Shown here: in pieces, positions 59,346 through 64,000 of the stretch
Position numbering within the stretch: position 1 is the stretch's first letter
Layout: each line of letters opens with the position of its first letter
DNA from: Cucumis sativus
Taxonomy: Eukaryota > Streptophyta > Magnoliopsida > Cucurbitales > Cucurbitaceae
Assembly (NCBI RefSeq): GCF_000004075.3
Contig: NC_026657.2
Span: 9,672,001 to 9,736,000 of the forward strand
Length of the DNA: 64,000 nucleotides
Direction of reading: 5' to 3'
Translations under genes and position numbers: made by a program
Notes under the pieces: generated by a model
Seen by the model: the letters and a program-made list of their open reading frames with translations, nothing else
Database searches by the model: none
Told to the model about the DNA's origin: nothing

Positions 59346-61800
59346 TTTTACGTCAAATTTGAAAGAGTTGGAAAAAATGGAAGGACTAAAATATAATTAA
59401 GAAAAAACAATGGGAATAGTGTTACTTTCACTAGTAATTGGTGTATCAAATAATTATGGGAAGTTAGAGATATAGAGTTGCGTATTTGTAGTGCTAAGAA
59501 TTAAGCAATCAGTCATTAATTTCTTTTGTTATATTAAAATGTGTTTGATAGGAGGTGACTGATATGAGTCAATTTTTATTTATATTGCATTCATTTTTTT
59601 TCTTCTTTCAATTAATTAGAAAGTAGGTAAATGTTGTGTTGCTCTTAGCTTACCTTCAATTAATTCTCTAAATTTTTCAATTTGATTTTTTGAATAATAT
59701 GTAGTAATACAAATTAATAATAATATCCATGCTTCTATTTAACTAAAGAATTTGCATCGATGACTGTACAGATTGATAAGTGGTGTAGGAATGTTTAGAA
59801 TACACTATACACAGTCTGAATAGAACATATAAGAAAAAGGGTTTATCTAACAAAAGAATTGTAATGATATTATGAACATAAATACTGATAATAGAGATTT
59901 ATAAATTATTATAAATGTATCTATTTCTTCTTTTTCACATTTTTATTGAAAATTTGAATCAATCAATGTATACGATGGTAGAAAATTGTAGATGGAAAAT
60001 TGCTATCTTCTTCTCTATCTAAATTAATTTTATTCCATCAACACTTATTAATCCTTAATTGATATATATTGTCGTTTCCTATGGGTCTATTTTTGGATTA
60101 TGTTTGATTATTCTTATTTTGTTTTTGTTTTTCATTTGATGTGTGTATGTGAAGAAACTAAGGCTGCTATACTTTTTAGAATCAATAACTTCATTTCAAA
60201 CTTAAAGACTTTTTGTTACTCTAGCTAATTTATGATTGCGGTTGGGTTTTTGATAACTACTGATACCACTACTTTACAATGTCACACTTATAAATACTAT
60301 AAAGTTGTAATTATTGCTAACATATTATATTTCCTTCTACAGTTTTGTTTATGCACTGTTTTTGTTGTTCTTTTTCACCAATAAAAAAAAAACAATGAAA
60401 GATATGGAACAATGTTTAAAGCTTTTTGTTTTGTAACTAAGAAGAATTTGTATCCATACATGTTATAAATCTCGAAGAAGGAGGGAGTGCACCTAACTAG
60501 ATTAAGACGGGTTGAGATGTGCATTATAAACCGATCTTCTTTAGGGGCTATGCTTCTCCTTGACTCATTGACCTAAAAAGCACTCTATTCTAAATCTTTC
60601 TAAATTTGAAAATAAAATTGAAAACTTAATTAGATTTAAACATTTTTTATCGATATATATCTCTTTTACTCTTACAACAATTAATAAATTTTTTACTTAT
60701 TATCTAAGCTTTTTCAAACTTTAAGGGTAAGTATTTGTTTGTGTACTATTTGAGTCAAATTAAGATTATTATTATTGTCTTTTCCAATTAAATAAAAGGT
60801 CAAATATTAAAAATTAAGAAAATGTAATTCATGATAACCTTTTTATTTCTCATTTTAAAAAATTTTAATTAACTATACATAGAAATTGATGTTAACACTT
60901 AAACCTAACTTAATTATTTAAAGCCTATAAAACAAATCAATAAATTCACTATCAAATGAACCTGCAAAAGTGGGTTCTTTTTTTTAATATTACACAAAGT
61001 TAACTATTTAGAAAAGGTAACAAATTTTTTAAACAAGATCTAAAAAAAAAATCCATATCTTTTAATTTGATATGTGACAATATTTTTTAGTTAAAACTTC
61101 ACTCTCATATAATGCACAATTCTATTTCTAGAAACTAATTATAAAACACTCATTTCGTGTAGTCCTCAATTCTTCTCTAACTTTTCCAAACTTTTTGCTA
61201 AAAAAATAAATCTCCCACTAATTACCTAAACCCTATGAGATTATACAAAGTCAAATGATGATAAATTTAGTTAAACAATTGATATTATATATACATGGGT
61301 TTAAAAGGTCAAATATTCAAAATTTGAACATATCTCTTTTAGATTATTAAACTAAAAATATGGACAGTATTATATATAGATTAAAGAAACCTGTTCAACA
61401 TAACTTTGTTTTGTGATTTATGATTAAAAGTGTCTTTCCCCTAAAATATGCAAAGTTAGTCACCAAATTAAAAGTCAATTATAAGAAATCAAATTCACAC
61501 ACACACACACATATATATAAAGGATCTTCACGAAATATTTTAAAATATAAACATGCTTGATGCTGATGATGTAGTGCACTGTGTTGGCCAAAATTAACTA
61601 TTGATGTTGCATAGATTGGATAACTATATTTGGCTTGTTTGACACAATTGTTTAGACTCTAAGTGGATGAAATTAACCTATTAAACCTATTTTTATTAGT
61701 GAAGAATTTGTTTTATATTCAACAAATGTTTCAAATTATTAACTGAAGTGTAACAATAACATCTTTGTTTAATAGAACAAATTATTATCTTTTAATCCAA

Positions 61801-64000
61801 GTAGGAGTTTCCATAAATTGGGGAGATGGGTTCTTGTGGAGGTTCGATTTAAAACTCAGTCTTCGTCTTCGTCTTCATCTTCAACCTTTAATTTAATTTG
61901 TCGAGACAAGGGAGAGGGTAAGCATTCAATTATTCTAAGGAGACGACGGAATGGAAAACTCCCCCATCCCATCCCATCCCATCTCGCCTCCCCTCTTATC
62001 ATCTATCACCCCTACTTCTCCATATACTTTCCATTTGCTATATTCCACTTTTGATTTTGTATTTTGGCCAATTTAGTTTAGAATGATCAAATTAATTAAT
62101 TTTTTTTTTTGTAGGAATATTTTGCAAGTACAAGTAACCACAGCACTTCTGTCATAAGTATATATGTATTTTTCACCCAAATAAAAATCTTGAGACTAAA
62201 TTTAAAGTAGACACATACATTAATTAGTAAAGAAAAAATGAAAAGAAAAAAAGAAGGAGAGAGAAGGGTTTTTTTATAAGAATGGGGAAAGAAGAACAAT
62301 AAATAAGTGGGTTATTGGTTGGAAGTTTAGAGAAATGTGAATAAATGTGTATGAAAAATGTATGTATGTATAATAAAGGGGGAAGGGGAGTTGCTTGGTA
62401 TTTAGTGAGTATAAGCAATCGGTTGTGTGAAATTAATGCATTTAATTTGTGACACGCAAATGTGTTATGGGACAAAGTCTCTAGGTGTTTGTTTTGGGAA
62501 AGTCAAACCCACTCAAACCTTTTGTATCGTATGGGATTCCATACTTAGTTCCACCACCTCTTTCACACCCTAAACCCAACTTTGACTCCTTTCTTTCTCC
62601 TTCTTTCTTTCTCCTTCTTTCTTCCACTCTATAAACAATTATATAATACTCAACCTTACCTAGTTTTGCCTTCACACTACGTCTTTCTAGTGAGTAAATA
62701 AATTACATTTTCTATGAATTGACTTCGTTTCATCCTCTAACATATATTAATAAGTTCACAACTATTTTTCTCATATATCATTACTTTTCAATTAATTATT
62801 TCTTCTCCATCAATTAAATTGTTCTTTTTTTTTAATGTTTTTTAACTGTAATATAATAGCTCAGAATCTAAGATTTAAGTTCTGCATACGTTAAATACGT
62901 AAATTTATCGAATTATTAATTAATCAAGTTATAAAATTTACAATTTTAAAAACAAATGAGTTAGAATTATAAAAATTAGTACAATAATGTAGCCAAACTT
63001 GACCCATACAACACTCTATCTCAATCTATCTTTAAATGAATTCTCTTTTTTACCAATCCCACTTAGAATCTTATTAATAATATAGCCATAATTCAAGCAC
63101 AGTGAGTAAATTATTTATTACCATTATAGAAGTGAATGATGAAATTCTGAAGGTATGCATATGCATGCAATGGGAAGAGTTGTTTCTTAAAAAAGTTATC
63201 AATAAGATATAGAATTAGAAAGAAATAGTAAAAGAGAAGCATTAATGTGAGGTTAATTAAGGTAGGACCAATGGAGACAATGGGTACTGATTAGGACACT
63301 CAAATTCAAATTGGCAACAAATAAGGACACCTTCAATTAAAATAAAAAGTTGGGGACCCTATTTCAATTCAAATACCCAACCAATCAATATATATATAAC
63401 ACGTTTTTGCTCGGTAATAATTGGATGCCTTGAGTTTTAGAGTACATATCAAGTTTTACAAAATAAAAGAAAAAAAAAATGTTCACCAATAATAATTATA
63501 AGTTAGTGTTTTATTGAGCAAAATCTTTTGTAATATCGTGAAAAATAGCATGTATTTTGTAGGTATAGATAAAAATGAGCTTAGTTTATGTGGTAGAAGT
63601 GTGACCTAATTAATTCACAAGATTACATTGATAATGGATTACTAAATTGAAGATTTTTTCTTGGATATATAATTTAAGGGGTAGAGATTTAAACTACATA
63701 CTTGTGGTTTTCAATATATTCACGTATGTCATTTGAGGAATGCTCTATTTGATATATAAATGAAGGTAACTATATAGATCAAATAGAATGAGTAATTCTT
63801 AAGGTACTAAAAAAATGTGTAAATTTAAGAGTCATATTATGCAAAAAGTGAACAATATTCTGTCATTTGAGAGATGTTTTTAGAGAGTCAATGTCACTCA
63901 AAAGAAGATTTGATCTCTCGTCTCTACCATTGATTGTACTAAAAAAATTATTAATTTATTAATAATTTTCATTAAATAACTCTAATTATATATAAAAATA
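61801..64000. other. right-end gene-free region
   Basis: No supported gene. Around 61854-61880 a CTTCGT/CTTCAT run encodes only poly-Ser in a short frame. At 61962-61985 there is a short cccatc tandem, similar to decayed LTR-type repeats I associate with cucurbits. Near 63240-63410 a GC-richer stretch ends in caatatatatataacacg, a TATA-like sequence followed by AT-rich DNA to the window end; it could belong to a gene starting beyond 64000. Confidence 0.5.

Larger units (their letters stand above)
54700..61800. other. long gene-free AT-rich intergenic region
   Basis: About 7 kb without a recognisable coding frame. The first few hundred bases should hold the CIPK promoter. Contains a GAA run (55600-55617), the promoter-like patch at 55640-55850, a GATAG/TATCG-rich palindromic element (59210-59345) and a CA/TA microsatellite (about 61495-61520). 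The ORF on - at 55499-55849 is low complexity at its end and unrecognised. Confidence 0.6.

Noticed and set aside
61818..62054. 78-aa frame on + with poly-Ser
   Set aside because: Ser run comes from a CTTCGT repeat and the rest from a cccatc tandem; no domain, probably repeat debris.

Overview
The window is AT-rich plant nuclear DNA. It has multi-exon genes with GT-AG introns, chloroplast transit peptides, an Aux/IAA gene, a LysM receptor-like kinase and a CIPK, so the host is a eudicot. The repeat types (LINE zinc-knuckle remnants, palindromic 'ctatcaatgatag' and 'tttgaacttt...aataggt' elements) look like those I associate with Cucurbitaceae (Cucumis-like); that placement is inference.

Layout. 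1-7.7 kb: no supported gene; repeats and low-complexity DNA. 7.7-9.5 kb: an Aux/IAA gene on + with four coding exons and a promoter rich in TGTCC motifs. 9.5-15.3 kb: gene-free, with short tandem duplications and a degenerate GATACACTT array. 15.85-25.97 kb (-): 17-exon EDEM-type GH47 mannosidase (MNS4-like), whose introns hold two opposed LINE fragments, a palindromic element, a 61-bp duplication and a 5S rRNA fragment flanked by a 16-bp direct repeat. 27.6-30.4 kb (-): EFG1-type rRNA-processing protein, 7 exons. 32.3-40.4 kb (-): 24-exon CASTOR/POLLUX-like plastid envelope channel (PEC-type). 44.9-48.4 kb (-): LysM receptor-like kinase with a degenerate kinase domain, 2 exons. 50.5-52.4 kb (-): PNSB5/NDH18, 5 exons. 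53.3-54.6 kb (-): intronless CIPK. 54.7-64 kb: gene-free AT-rich DNA with repeats and a GC-richer promoter-like patch at 55.66-55.8 kb.

I rebuilt the exons by hand from GT/AG sites and reading-frame continuity. The phases close exactly for the Aux/IAA (204 aa), MNS4-like (629 aa), PEC-like (871 aa), LysM-RLK (631 aa) and PNSB5 (224 aa) models. The gene order Aux/IAA - MNS4 - EFG1 - PEC2 - PNSB5 recalls, from memory, Arabidopsis At5g43700, At5g43710, At5g43720, At5g43745 and At5g43750, so this looks like a conserved syntenic block. The LysM-RLK would be an extra gene between PEC and PNSB5. The genes do not form one pathway: they cover auxin repression, ER glycoprotein quality control, ribosome biogenesis, plastid ion flux, chitin-type perception, photosynthetic cyclic electron flow and calcium signalling.
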